From: an uncultured Lachnospiraceae bacterium
Lineage (GTDB): Bacteria; Bacillota; Clostridia; Lachnospirales; Lachnospiraceae
Length of the DNA: 11,462 nt
NCBI GenBank assembly: GCA_945492935.1
Contig: CALYVE010000027.1
Location: 1-11,462 of the forward strand
Reading direction: 5' to 3'
Under the pieces are notes generated by a model. It was not told the DNA's origin. It did not search any database and worked only from the letters and a program-made list of their open reading frames with translations. Position 1 is the first letter of the stretch, and each line of letters starts with the position of its first letter. Position numbers and translations under genes: made by a program. This document shows, piece by piece, positions 1 through 6,911 of the stretch.

Positions 1-25
1 CGAGTACCAGAAATGCGCCGGGTGC
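1..25 (-). other. Same-frame continuation of RnfE beyond the TAG
   Basis: Reading the minus strand on from the TAG at 26-28 in the same frame gives APGAFLVL plus the first base G of a next codon, up to the window edge. Known RnfE proteins have a P-P-G-[AG]-F-x-x-L-G stretch at the start of the last membrane helix, in exactly this place. The piece is thus very probably the separated C-terminus of rnfE rather than spacer DNA or the start of rnfA. No ribosome binding site or start codon is visible here. Confidence 0.7.
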
Positions 26-613
26 CTAAATAATAATTCCTACCGGCTTGAACAAGCCCTGTGCATCCATGAAATCCTTTATTTTATCACCTGCATTATT
101 GTTTATGAAATCGTTAAGCTTATCAAGAAATGCATATCCAAAAATGCTTCCCGCACCAATCACTTCACGAATAATACCGATTGTCGTAAGACCAACCGTA
201 AATCCAAGGCCCATGCCGATTCCATCAAAAACGGAAGGAATAACCGGATTTTTAGATGCATATGCCTCAGCACGTCCTAAAATAATACAATTCACAACAA
301 TAAGCGGAATAAACAAACCAAGACTCGAATTCAAGCTTGGAACATATGCCTGCAATAAGAATTGCACGATCGTAACAAACGAAGCAATAATTACGATAAA
401 TGCAGGAATACGGACTTTGTCAGGAATGCACTTCCGAAGCAGTGCAATCATAAGGTTACTCATCGTTAGAATAACCATCGTTGTAAGTCCCATGCCTAAG
501 CCGTTAATCGCCGATGTTGTTACCGCCAGAGTCGGACACATACCGAGCATCTGTACAAAGGTAGGATTCTCTTTGATAATACCATTGTGTAAACGTTCCA
601 CTATTTTACCCAT
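26..613 (-). CDS. rnfE: Rnf complex subunit E, ended early by an in-frame TAG
   Basis: RnfE is an integral membrane subunit of the ferredoxin:NAD+ oxidoreductase. With RnfA it holds a [2Fe-2S] cluster within the membrane. The 195 residues visible carry the family hallmarks: GMCPTLAVTTSAINGLGMG (residues 24-42) with the cluster cysteine Cys26, DKVRIPAFIVIIASF (65-79), and IVVNCIILGRAEA (105-117) with the second cysteine Cys109. About five hydrophobic segments are seen. The ATG lies one base after the rnfDG stop, with a GGGGGAG ribosome binding site inside the end of rnfDG, so the two are translationally coupled. The reading frame ends with TAG at 26-28, before the PGAF-type last membrane segment of the family, and that segment continues in the same frame beyond the stop. 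The gene is therefore either interrupted by a nonsense change, affected by a base error, or recoded. The family call is very sure; whether the product is functional is open. Confidence 0.93.
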   Translation of the reverse strand: MGKIVERLHNGIIKENPTFVQMLGMCPTLAVTTSAINGLGMGLTTMVILTMSNLMIALLRKCIPDKVRIPAFIVIIASFVTIVQFLLQAYVPSLNSSLGLFIPLIVVNCIILGRAEAYASKNPVIPSVFDGIGMGLGFTVGLTTIGIIREVIGAGSIFGYAFLDKLNDFINNNAGDKIKDFMDAQGLFKPVGIII

Positions 614-614
614 C

Positions 615-2261
615 TTAGTACTCCCCCTTTACACAAATTAATACAGCATTGATTGCATCAACAACGGCCGTCGAAGTAATTGTTGCACCGGAAACAGCAT
701 CAACCTGGTAAAACTCTGACGCATCACCCTTATGAAGTTCAAACTCTGATACCAATCTTCCAATGAACTGATCTACAAATTCCGGTTTTGTAACTTCCAT
801 ACCGAGACCGGCTGTCTCTGAAATCTTGAGGAAGGTTAAACCTGTAACTTCCTTTTTGTAGGTAATACCTAACGCAAACTGAATGTCACCACCGTAACCG
901 GCACTTGTTGTAACAAGGAATACGTATCCTGCTCTGTAATCACTTAACGCAACCATGACTTCATCGATCGTAACACTTGTATATCCTGCGTCATGAATCT
1001 TCTCATTTAGTGCTTCTAAAACTGCCGCATCATCTACATCATCATACACCTCAGAATAAGGGACAATTTCATATGCAAGCGGATATACTTTCCGGTAAGC
1101 CTCTTCCTTTGCCTGCTGTTCGGTCTTTTCAATCGGTTCCTTTGTTATATTGTAAACCGTACCGAGTGCTGCACCCATAAAAAGAGTAATCAGACATATT
1201 GCAATCACTGCACGCATAACGCCCTTGAAATCCGTCGGTGTCTTTGCTGTTTTGTCAACCTCCTCAGGCTCTGCAGTTGTTTCTTCTTTCTCCTGCTTTA
1301 TTTCCTTCTTATCTTCGGCACCTTTTGCCTTTGCGTCTGCACCAAATGCTTTTGGTACAGTCACTCTCTCAATTAAAGGAACAAGAAGATTTGAAATAAT
1401 AATTGCAAAGGATACGCCTTCTGCACTGCCGCCAAAAATACGAAGTACAAAAGTAAGTAAACCTAAAATAATAGCATAAATAATCTTACCGACCGGTGTA
1501 ATCGGAGAAGTAACATAATCAGTTGCCATAAACCATGCACCAAGCATCAATCCGCCGCCACAAATATGTGCGGCTGTGTACTCTGCAACATCATAATTCT
1601 TCGTCAATGCGTAGATAGCGATGCATGCAGCAAAAGTACCAATGTAAATGAGTGGAATCTTTGGACTGATTACACGACGAATCAGCAAATACGCCGCACC
1701 GACAAGCAATGCAATGGTTGATGTCTCGCCGATTGTTCCGGCTGTATATCCAAAGAACATATCACGTATGGATACAGAACCACCATTCTTTAAAATCGCA
1801 AGCGGTGTTGCTGTAGATACACCATCATAGACAAAGGATGTCATGTACTTTGAAAATGAAAGTAACAGGAAACATCTCGCGCCAAGTGCCGGGTTCATGA
1901 AATTCTGTCCTAATCCGCCGAACAGCTGCTTGACTACGATAATCGCAAATGCAGAGCCAAGTACTGCCATCCATACCGGCAATTTCGGCGGTAAATTAAG
2001 TGCAAGCAAAAGACCTGTAAGCGCCGCAGAATAATCATTTACTGTGACCTTCCTGTGCATTCCTTTTTGGAAAAGTGCTTCCACTCCTACACAAGTTAAC
2101 ATACAAACGGCTGTAAGTAATAATACATACCAGCCATGTAAATACAATCCAAATCCAAGCGCCGGCATAAGCGCTACCATGACATCGAACATGATATCCG
2201 ATGTAGTATCTTTACTTCTCACATGAGGAGATGAAGATATCTTTAAGTTCAATTCTGCCAT
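615..2261 (-). CDS. rnfD-rnfG: Fused Rnf complex subunits D and G
   Basis: One 548-residue frame joins two subunits that are normally separate. Residues 1-305 are RnfD, a polytopic membrane flavoprotein: the motif DGVSTATPLA (146-155) is the FMN attachment site, with Thr152 the likely phosphoester-linked residue, and GQNFMNPALGARC (118-130) and ATDYVTSPITPVG (246-258) are further family motifs. Residues about 306-346 are a charged Lys/Glu-rich linker. Residues 347-548 are RnfG: one membrane helix (about 348-370), then an extracytoplasmic FMN domain with ETAGLG (482-487) and the attachment motif DAVSGATITS (521-530), Thr527 being the likely FMN site. Both FMN sites need an ApbE-type flavin transferase, which is not in the window. 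The ATG is 13 bases after rnfC and is preceded by AGGAGG. The linker has family-like sequence on both sides and shows no sign of a frameshift. Confidence 0.95.
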   Translation of the reverse strand: MAELNLKISSSPHVRSKDTTSDIMFDVMVALMPALGFGLYLHGWYVLLLTAVCMLTCVGVEALFQKGMHRKVTVNDYSAALTGLLLALNLPPKLPVWMAVLGSAFAIIVVKQLFGGLGQNFMNPALGARCFLLLSFSKYMTSFVYDGVSTATPLAILKNGGSVSIRDMFFGYTAGTIGETSTIALLVGAAYLLIRRVISPKIPLIYIGTFAACIAIYALTKNYDVAEYTAAHICGGGLMLGAWFMATDYVTSPITPVGKIIYAIILGLLTFVLRIFGGSAEGVSFAIIISNLLVPLIERVTVPKAFGADAKAKGAEDKKEIKQEKEETTAEPEEVDKTAKTPTDFKGVMRAVIAICLITLFMGAALGTVYNITKEPIEKTEQQAKEEAYRKVYPLAYEIVPYSEVYDDVDDAAVLEALNEKIHDAGYTSVTIDEVMVALSDYRAGYVFLVTTSAGYGGDIQFALGITYKKEVTGLTFLKISETAGLGMEVTKPEFVDQFIGRLVSEFELHKGDASEFYQVDAVSGATITSTAVVDAINAVLICVKGEY

Positions 2262-2274
2262 CGTCTTCTACCTC

Positions 2275-3591
2275 CTATTTCTTTTTGTTCGCAAGTACAA
2301 GCTTACGTGTACCGGCAATCATCTGTGTCAAATGTCTTCTGGCCGGACATACATAAGAACAACAACCACATTCGCAGCATTCCATACCATTGTTTTTAAC
2401 AAATGCATCAATGTCATTGCGCGCTGCAAGTGTAGCAAGCTTATTTGGCATTACGCGCCCCGGACATACTTCTATACATCTACCGCAACGAATACATGCA
2501 CTTGGCTCCATTTCAGCAACTGCATCCTCCGATAGTGCCAGAATCGCTGAAGAAGACTTTGTGGCAGGAATATCAGTTGTATAAATCGCCTTACCCATCA
2601 TAGGTCCTCCTGCAACAAGCTTCGCAGGATCCTTCGAAAAGCCTTCTGCACAGTCAATCAATTCCTGATAATTCGTACCAATCTTCATACGAATATTGCA
2701 AGGATTCTTAATTGCATCTCCGGAAACTGTCACAAGACGTTCCGTAAGAGGCTTACCTTCACGAACAGCCTCACAAATTGCATAAACAGTATCTACATTA
2801 TGTACGATACAACCTGCATCCGCAGGAAGCATGCTCGAATTGATATAACGACCTGTGTTCGCAAAAATAAGCTGACGTTCTGCACCTTCCGGGTACTTTG
2901 TAGGCATAGCATTCACGCGAATGCGCGCATCACCGGCGAGCTTATCCTGAAGCAGCTTAATCGCCTTCGGCTTATTGTCCTCAACAGCAATAATACCTTG
3001 TGCATTCGGAAAAATCGCGAGCACAATACGCAAGCCTTCAATGACCTTATCAGAATCATCGATAATTCTTCGATAATCAGACGTAAGGTATGGTTCACAT
3101 TCGGAAGCATTCACAATAATAAAATCGATATCGTCAAGATTCTTAGGTGAAAGCTTAACATGTGTCGGGAAACCGGCACCACCCATGCCAACTATACCGG
3201 CTTTTTGAATCGCATCGATGACTTCCTCCCTTGTAAGTTCATCAAGCGGCTTGTCATTTGGTGTATATGCCAGTGTTTCATATTGTTTGTCATTTTCGAT
3301 AATGATGGAATTGACCTTTGAACCTGAAGATGTAAGACGTGGTTCAATCGTCTTAACCGTTCCGGAAACGGACGCGTGAATATTTGCAGATACAAAACCT
3401 GCAGCTTCAGCAATAAGTTGTCCGGCTAATACCCGATCGCCTTTTTTGACAATTGGTTTGGCCGGTGCCCCAATATGCTGACTCAGGGGATAAACCATAT
3501 CACCTTGTGGCAGGTAATCAATTACATCCTTTTCCTCCGTGAGTTCCTTGCCCTCATAAGGATGGATGCCTCCTTTAAATGTAAATTTCAT
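2275..3591 (-). CDS. rnfC: Rnf complex subunit C (Fe-S, NADH/FMN-binding)
   Basis: RnfC is the peripheral cytoplasmic subunit that takes part in electron exchange with NAD(H). The N-terminal barrel-like region (FKGGIHP at 5-11; PLSQHIGAPAKPIVKKGD at 35-52) is followed by the Nuo51-like nucleotide/flavin domain with GMGGAGFPTHVKL (135-147) and NASECEP (161-167). A SLBB-like region precedes the C-terminal pair of [4Fe-4S] motifs: Cys366-x2-Cys369-x2-Cys372-x3-Cys376-Pro and Cys405-x2-Cys408-x2-Cys411-x3-Cys415-Pro. The length of 438 residues is normal for clostridial RnfC. It is the first gene of the rnf operon, with its own promoter about 35 bases upstream. Its ribosome binding site is poor (GTGGGG, 8 bases before the ATG) compared with the AGGAGG sites nearby. 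Its TAG stop lies inside the AGGAGG of rnfDG. Confidence 0.97.
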   Translation of the reverse strand: MKFTFKGGIHPYEGKELTEEKDVIDYLPQGDMVYPLSQHIGAPAKPIVKKGDRVLAGQLIAEAAGFVSANIHASVSGTVKTIEPRLTSSGSKVNSIIIENDKQYETLAYTPNDKPLDELTREEVIDAIQKAGIVGMGGAGFPTHVKLSPKNLDDIDFIIVNASECEPYLTSDYRRIIDDSDKVIEGLRIVLAIFPNAQGIIAVEDNKPKAIKLLQDKLAGDARIRVNAMPTKYPEGAERQLIFANTGRYINSSMLPADAGCIVHNVDTVYAICEAVREGKPLTERLVTVSGDAIKNPCNIRMKIGTNYQELIDCAEGFSKDPAKLVAGGPMMGKAIYTTDIPATKSSSAILALSEDAVAEMEPSACIRCGRCIEVCPGRVMPNKLATLAARNDIDAFVKNNGMECCECGCCSYVCPARRHLTQMIAGTRKLVLANKKK

Positions 3592-3617
3592 GTTCTTAAC
3601 CCCACTATTTTGAAAAA

Positions 3618-3632
3618 TATAATTAAATTATA
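3618..3632. repeat. Perfect 15-bp palindrome over the rnf -10 box
   Basis: TATAATTAAATTATA is a perfect inverted repeat (7-bp arms around one central A). It contains the whole -10 box of the rnf promoter and reaches the predicted start site. It may be an operator for a dimeric repressor, or only a product of AT-rich composition. The second arm gives a mirror-image TATAAT on the plus strand. Confidence 0.55.
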
Positions 3633-3655
3633 ATACATCTTGTGTTTTTTATCAA
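3627..3655 (-). promoter_or_regulatory. Promoter of the rnf operon
   Basis: On the minus strand a -35 box TTGATA (3650-3655) and a -10 box TATAAT (3627-3632) are separated by exactly 17 bases, which is close to the sigma-A consensus. Transcription would start near 3620, leaving an untranslated leader of about 29 bases before rnfC. It allows the rnf genes to be expressed apart from the nine genes upstream, although no terminator separates the two groups. Confidence 0.8.
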
Positions 3656-3722
3656 TTAAAAGTCGAGGAAAACACATGAATTTCACAGTCTTTCTTTTGT
3701 TGTTTTGAAATTGGGAAATTGT

Positions 3723-4238
3723 TTAAAATCGAATATTTTTTAAGAGATAAGATGCAAGTAATCCAATTGCAAGACCTGCCGCCAAACCGGTCACAGAAAG
3801 CACAACCATATAATACAGAACACTTGCGTTTTCCATGGCAATCGCAGCGACGATAAGCTGACCTGCATTGTGTGCAATCGCACCACAAATACTGACTCCT
3901 GTCACCGTAAAAAAGTGCAGCTTACGGACAAGCCACATAATCCCCATACTAAGAAATGCGCCGGCAAGACTGTATACAATCACAAGGGGATTTCCAAATA
4001 AAATGCCGGACAAAACGATACGTCCGACACTAATGATTACCGCATATCCGATACCAAGTCGGATTAATGCGATAATTGTTACAAGATTTGCAAGTCCAAG
4101 CTTGATTCCCGGAACAGCAAAATTCATAGGAACAAGAGATTCCAGATAAGAAAGCACCAGAGCAAGCGCAATCAAAACGCCGCAAAGCGCAGTCATACGA
4201 TTATGATTCGAATGATTTGACTGCTTATTCTTTGACAC
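3723..4238 (-). CDS. Gx transporter family membrane protein
   Basis: The 171-residue, strongly hydrophobic protein belongs to the family once named heptaprenyl diphosphate synthase component I (Hpre_diP_synt_I), now usually called the Gx transporter family and thought to resemble ECF-transporter substrate-binding subunits. Family motifs are PGIKLGLANLVT (43-54), RIVLSGILFGNP (73-84), YSLAG (89-93) and GAIAHNAGQ (119-127). Five or six membrane helices can be drawn. The start is GTG at 4236-4238, which shares a G with the TAG of the preceding NusG-II gene (TAGTG), with GGAGG 10 bases upstream. An internal ATG at residue 15 is a possible alternative. In clostridia this gene and a NusG-II gene are frequent neighbours of rnf or of flavin-transferase genes. 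The substrate is unknown; despite the old name there is no evidence here for prenyl synthesis. Confidence 0.9.
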   Translation of the reverse strand: MSKNKQSNHSNHNRMTALCGVLIALALVLSYLESLVPMNFAVPGIKLGLANLVTIIALIRLGIGYAVIISVGRIVLSGILFGNPLVIVYSLAGAFLSMGIMWLVRKLHFFTVTGVSICGAIAHNAGQLIVAAIAMENASVLYYMVVLSVTGLAAGLAIGLLASYLLKNIRF

Positions 4239-4591
4239 TACTCTTTTACCTCCACAACAAGCTTATGCGGCAGACAAACGATTGTCTCGCCCTCAACAGA
4301 AATTGGCTGATGGCTGACGCAAATATGATCCCGGCAATCCGCCTCTGCCACGTAAGCCTTGCCATCCTGAACCTTAATGATGTTATATCCCTCTGCAGTA
4401 ACTATCTTTACCTCAGCATCCTGCACAAGCTTCAGTTCTTCTTTTACGGTACCGTCTATTGTTACAACCGCTTTCGCACCCTCGTCAGCCGTAAAATATC
4501 TCCACAAAAGGGCCGAGATTACAAGAAACAAAATTACGACAATCAAATAAATGTCGCCCTTTGAAATCATTTTTGTTTCGCTCTTATCCAT
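4238..4591 (-). CDS. NusG domain II-containing, membrane-anchored protein
   Basis: The 117-residue protein has a short cytoplasmic N-terminus, one membrane helix (about 13-32) and an extracytoplasmic beta domain of the NusG domain II type (DUF1312). The family signature is seen at Asp85-Cys86, HICVSHQPIS (89-98) and ETIVCLPHKLVVEV (102-115), with three conserved cysteines at 86, 91 and 106. Despite the name it is not a transcription factor: the NGN and KOW regions of true NusG are missing. The ATG overlaps the last 8 bases of the glucosidase gene, and its TAG overlaps the GTG of the Gx gene, so three genes are tightly coupled. Proteins of this kind are encoded beside Gx and Rnf or FMN-transferase genes in many clostridia, which suggests a role linked to extracytoplasmic flavin or redox proteins. 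That role is inference. Confidence 0.88.
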   Translation of the reverse strand: MDKSETKMISKGDIYLIVVILFLVISALLWRYFTADEGAKAVVTIDGTVKEELKLVQDAEVKIVTAEGYNIIKVQDGKAYVAEADCRDHICVSHQPISVEGETIVCLPHKLVVEVKE

Positions 4592-6329
4592 ACACTCTTA
4601 CCTGTCCCGGTTTTAATGTAATCGACTTTTGGGCTTCCTTTTGTGCCATAGAAGCACGAAGTGCTGTGCCGAGCTTGTAATCCTCTGCCATATTATCAAG
4701 CATACACCATAGTCTTGTATCCTCGTCCGAAAGCTCGATTGTGATATTTTCCTTGCCCCAGTTTGAGACAATGAGCGCATAGCCTTCCTCTGCACGACGA
4801 TAAAAGGCAAATACATCCTTTATTTCCTCATATGCAGGTTCAAACCTTCCGTAAACGAAAACATTTTCGTATATCTTATTCTTACGAAGGGCAAGAAGTG
4901 CACGATAGAACGAAAGAATGGATGTCGGATCATCCATTTGCTTTGCAACATTAATTTGTCTGTAGTTTGGATTCACCGGAAACCAAGGTGTTCCCGTAGT
5001 AAAACCACCCTCTGTCTCATCACTCCACTGCATCGGAGTCCGGGCATTATCACGACTGTATAAATTGCACAGTGCAAGAGCATCCTCCTTGGAAAAGCCT
5101 CGCTCAATTGCCTGATGGTACTGATCAATTGTGTTTATATCGTTGTACGCATTTATATCATCCAGCTTTATATTTGTCATACCGATTTCCTGTCCCTGAT
5201 AAAGGAACGGAATTCCATGCTGCATAACCATAATTGTTCCAAGCAGCTTACAGCCCGCTTCACGATCAATCCACTCCGGAAGGAAAATGTTTAACCCTCT
5301 CGGTTCATCGTGATTCTCGATGATATTTGCCATAAAACCGACATCCTGTGTTTGTAATTGCGACTGAATGATTGTCTGTTTTAATTCCTCAAACGTAATC
5401 CTGTGCGATGCAAACCAACCATGCTCACAGTTTGTAAGAAGATGAAGGGAAAAATCAAAAATGCTAGAAAAATGTCCATTCTTCCCAATGAACTCTTCCA
5501 GAACACCATCCTCCATATTGAACACTTCCCCAACAGTAAAAGCATCGTATTTTGCAAATGTATTTGCACGAAGCTTTGCAAGCATTGTACCGATGGATTC
5601 GTTATCCCTGCATGCAAGCGCATTTGAAACGATTTTTTCTGTTTCGCAAAGTCCATCCGGTCCGTCCGGCTCATACGATGGGAAGCTTGTGTCCTTTTTG
5701 ATGTTAATAATTGCATCAATACGAAATCCCGCAACGCCCTTTTCGAGCCACCAGTTCACCATATCATACACTGCCTGTACGACAACGGGATTATTCCAAT
5801 TAAGATCCGGCTGTTCCTTTGCAAAGGAATGATAATAGTAAAGGTCATCATGTCCCGGAACACGTTCCCACATATTTCCACCAAAATAAGAGCGATAATT
5901 GCTTGGCTCCCTGCCGTCTCTTCCTCGCTCAAAATAAAATCTCTTTCCGTATTCACCTGTCGGATCTTCTAACGCCTTTGTAAACCATGTATGCTTATCG
6001 GAACAGTGATTTACAACAAGATCCATAATAATATACATATCACGTTTTTTTGCCTCGGAAAGAAGAGTCATAAAATCCTCCATCGAACCAAAACAATCCA
6101 TGATTTTGTAATAATCTGCGATATCATAGCCCTGATCAACAAGTGGTGATTCGTAAATCGGGCAAATCCAGAGGATGTCAATTCCAAGCTCCTTCAGGTA
6201 ATCAAGCTTACTGATAATGCCCGGCAAATCACCGATGCCGTCACCATTTGAATCTTTAAAGCTTTTTGGATAGATTTCGTAGGCAATCTTGTTGTGCCAC
6301 CAGTGTTTTTCAATATTCGTCTGACTCAT
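4584..6329 (-). CDS. GH13 alpha-glucosidase, oligo-1,6-glucosidase type
   Basis: A cytoplasmic alpha-glucosidase that releases glucose from short alpha-glucosides such as isomalto- or malto-oligosaccharides. With the ATG start it has 581 residues, normal for the GH13_31-like group, and no signal peptide. Seen in order: the Ca2+ loop DSNGDGIGDL (26-35), region I MDLVVNHCS (102-110), QPDLNW (173-178), region II GFRIDAI (201-207) with nucleophile Asp205, region III TVGEVF (265-270) with acid/base Glu268, and region IV ENHDEPR (338-344) with Asp341. Residue 206 after the nucleophile is Ala; in this group Val there is linked to alpha-1,6 and Thr to alpha-1,4 specificity, so the preference is uncertain. 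The start is set by AAGAGG five bases before the ATG at 6327-6329; an upstream in-frame GTG (6333-6335) falls within that binding site and is unlikely. It lies 9 bases after mntP. Trehalose-6-phosphate hydrolase and dextran glucosidase are less likely alternatives. Confidence 0.93.
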   Translation of the reverse strand: MSQTNIEKHWWHNKIAYEIYPKSFKDSNGDGIGDLPGIISKLDYLKELGIDILWICPIYESPLVDQGYDIADYYKIMDCFGSMEDFMTLLSEAKKRDMYIIMDLVVNHCSDKHTWFTKALEDPTGEYGKRFYFERGRDGREPSNYRSYFGGNMWERVPGHDDLYYYHSFAKEQPDLNWNNPVVVQAVYDMVNWWLEKGVAGFRIDAIINIKKDTSFPSYEPDGPDGLCETEKIVSNALACRDNESIGTMLAKLRANTFAKYDAFTVGEVFNMEDGVLEEFIGKNGHFSSIFDFSLHLLTNCEHGWFASHRITFEELKQTIIQSQLQTQDVGFMANIIENHDEPRGLNIFLPEWIDREAGCKLLGTIMVMQHGIPFLYQGQEIGMTNIKLDDINAYNDINTIDQYHQAIERGFSKEDALALCNLYSRDNARTPMQWSDETEGGFTTGTPWFPVNPNYRQINVAKQMDDPTSILSFYRALLALRKNKIYENVFVYGRFEPAYEEIKDVFAFYRRAEEGYALIVSNWGKENITIELSDEDTRLWCMLDNMAEDYKLGTALRASMAQKEAQKSITLKPGQVRVYG

Positions 6330-6338
6330 ATTCACCTC

Positions 6339-6902
6339 TTAAAATACACCAAGGTGCTCAAGCAAAAGCTTTACACCAATTAATATCAAAATAATACCAC
6401 CTGCAAGCTGTGCCTTTTTTTCGTACTTTGCTCCAAACAAATTACCGAGTTTTACACCTACAAAGGAAAACAAAAACGTTATGATACCGATAAAAGAAAC
6501 CGCCGGTACAATCTGTACGCTCAGAAAAGCAAACGTAACCCCGACAGCAAGTGCATCAATACTTGTTGCGATTGCCATGATGAACATCGTCTTCACGCCA
6601 AAGGAATCGTTCACTTCCTCATCCTCCTCTTTTGAGAAGGCTTCCTTTATCATATTACCTCCAATAAATGCAAGCAATGCAAATGCAATCCAATGGTCAA
6701 AGGACGTGATTGCCTTTGCAAAAGCAGAACCAAGCAAATAGCCGATAAGCGGCATAAGCGCCTGAAAGCCTCCAAACCAAAGTCCTGCAAGACACATTTG
6801 CTTTACGGATACTTCTTTTGTTGCAAGCCCTTTACATATCGATACTGCGAACGCATCCATAGACAGACCTACAGCCAAAACAAATAATTCGATTAATCCC
6901 AT
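6339..6902 (-). CDS. mntP: Manganese efflux pump MntP
   Basis: MntP (formerly YebN, DUF204) exports Mn2+ across the cytoplasmic membrane and protects against manganese excess. The 187 residues match the usual length (E. coli has 188). Two inverted halves each carry a helix with a conserved aspartate: GLSMDAFAVSICKG (12-25, Asp16) and ATSIDALAVG (112-121, Asp116). Between them lies a short acidic loop (about 91-99). Six membrane helices are expected. The start ATG is preceded by GGAG at 6909-6912, which shares a base with the TAG of the fur-like gene 9 bases upstream. The close pairing with a Fur-family regulator suggests metal-dependent control. No yybP-ykoY type Mn2+ riboswitch could fit in the 9-base gap. 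Confidence 0.95.
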   Translation of the reverse strand: MGLIELFVLAVGLSMDAFAVSICKGLATKEVSVKQMCLAGLWFGGFQALMPLIGYLLGSAFAKAITSFDHWIAFALLAFIGGNMIKEAFSKEEDEEVNDSFGVKTMFIMAIATSIDALAVGVTFAFLSVQIVPAVSFIGIITFLFSFVGVKLGNLFGAKYEKKAQLAGGIILILIGVKLLLEHLGVF

Positions 6903-6911
6903 TGTTTTCTC

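Larger units (their letters stand above)
3592..3722. other. Gap between Gx gene and rnfC
   Basis: This AT-rich gap of 131 bases holds the rnf promoter, the 15-bp palindrome over its -10 box, and a spaced inverted repeat TGTGTTTT (3641-3648) / AAAACACA (3669-3676) that brackets the -35 box. No GC-rich hairpin followed by a U-run is seen on the minus strand after the Gx stop, so read-through from the upstream operon into rnfC is possible. No open frame of note is present. Confidence 0.6.

Noticed and set aside
26..28. Genome-wide recoding of TAG as a sense codon
   Set aside because: TAG ends five other genes here at natural family ends, followed at once by the next gene's start.
48..641. Plus-strand open frame of 197 codons opposite rnfE
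   Set aside because: It is the antisense shadow of rnfE, which has clear family motifs; the shadow has no ribosome binding site and no recognisable protein character.
3637..3655. Possible Rex (NADH-sensing) site, TTG...CAA around the rnf -35 box
   Set aside because: Only the outer TTG and CAA fit; the inner half-site bases of the Rex consensus and the spacing do not.
3660..3722. Terminator after the Gx gene
   Set aside because: Only weak, AT-rich repeats are present on the minus strand, with no stable hairpin followed by a U-run.
4238..4591. Transcription factor NusG
   Set aside because: Only domain II is present, behind a membrane helix; the NGN and KOW domains are missing.
6903..6911. 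Manganese riboswitch (yybP-ykoY) before mntP
   Set aside because: The gap to the fur-like gene is 9 bases, too small for the element.
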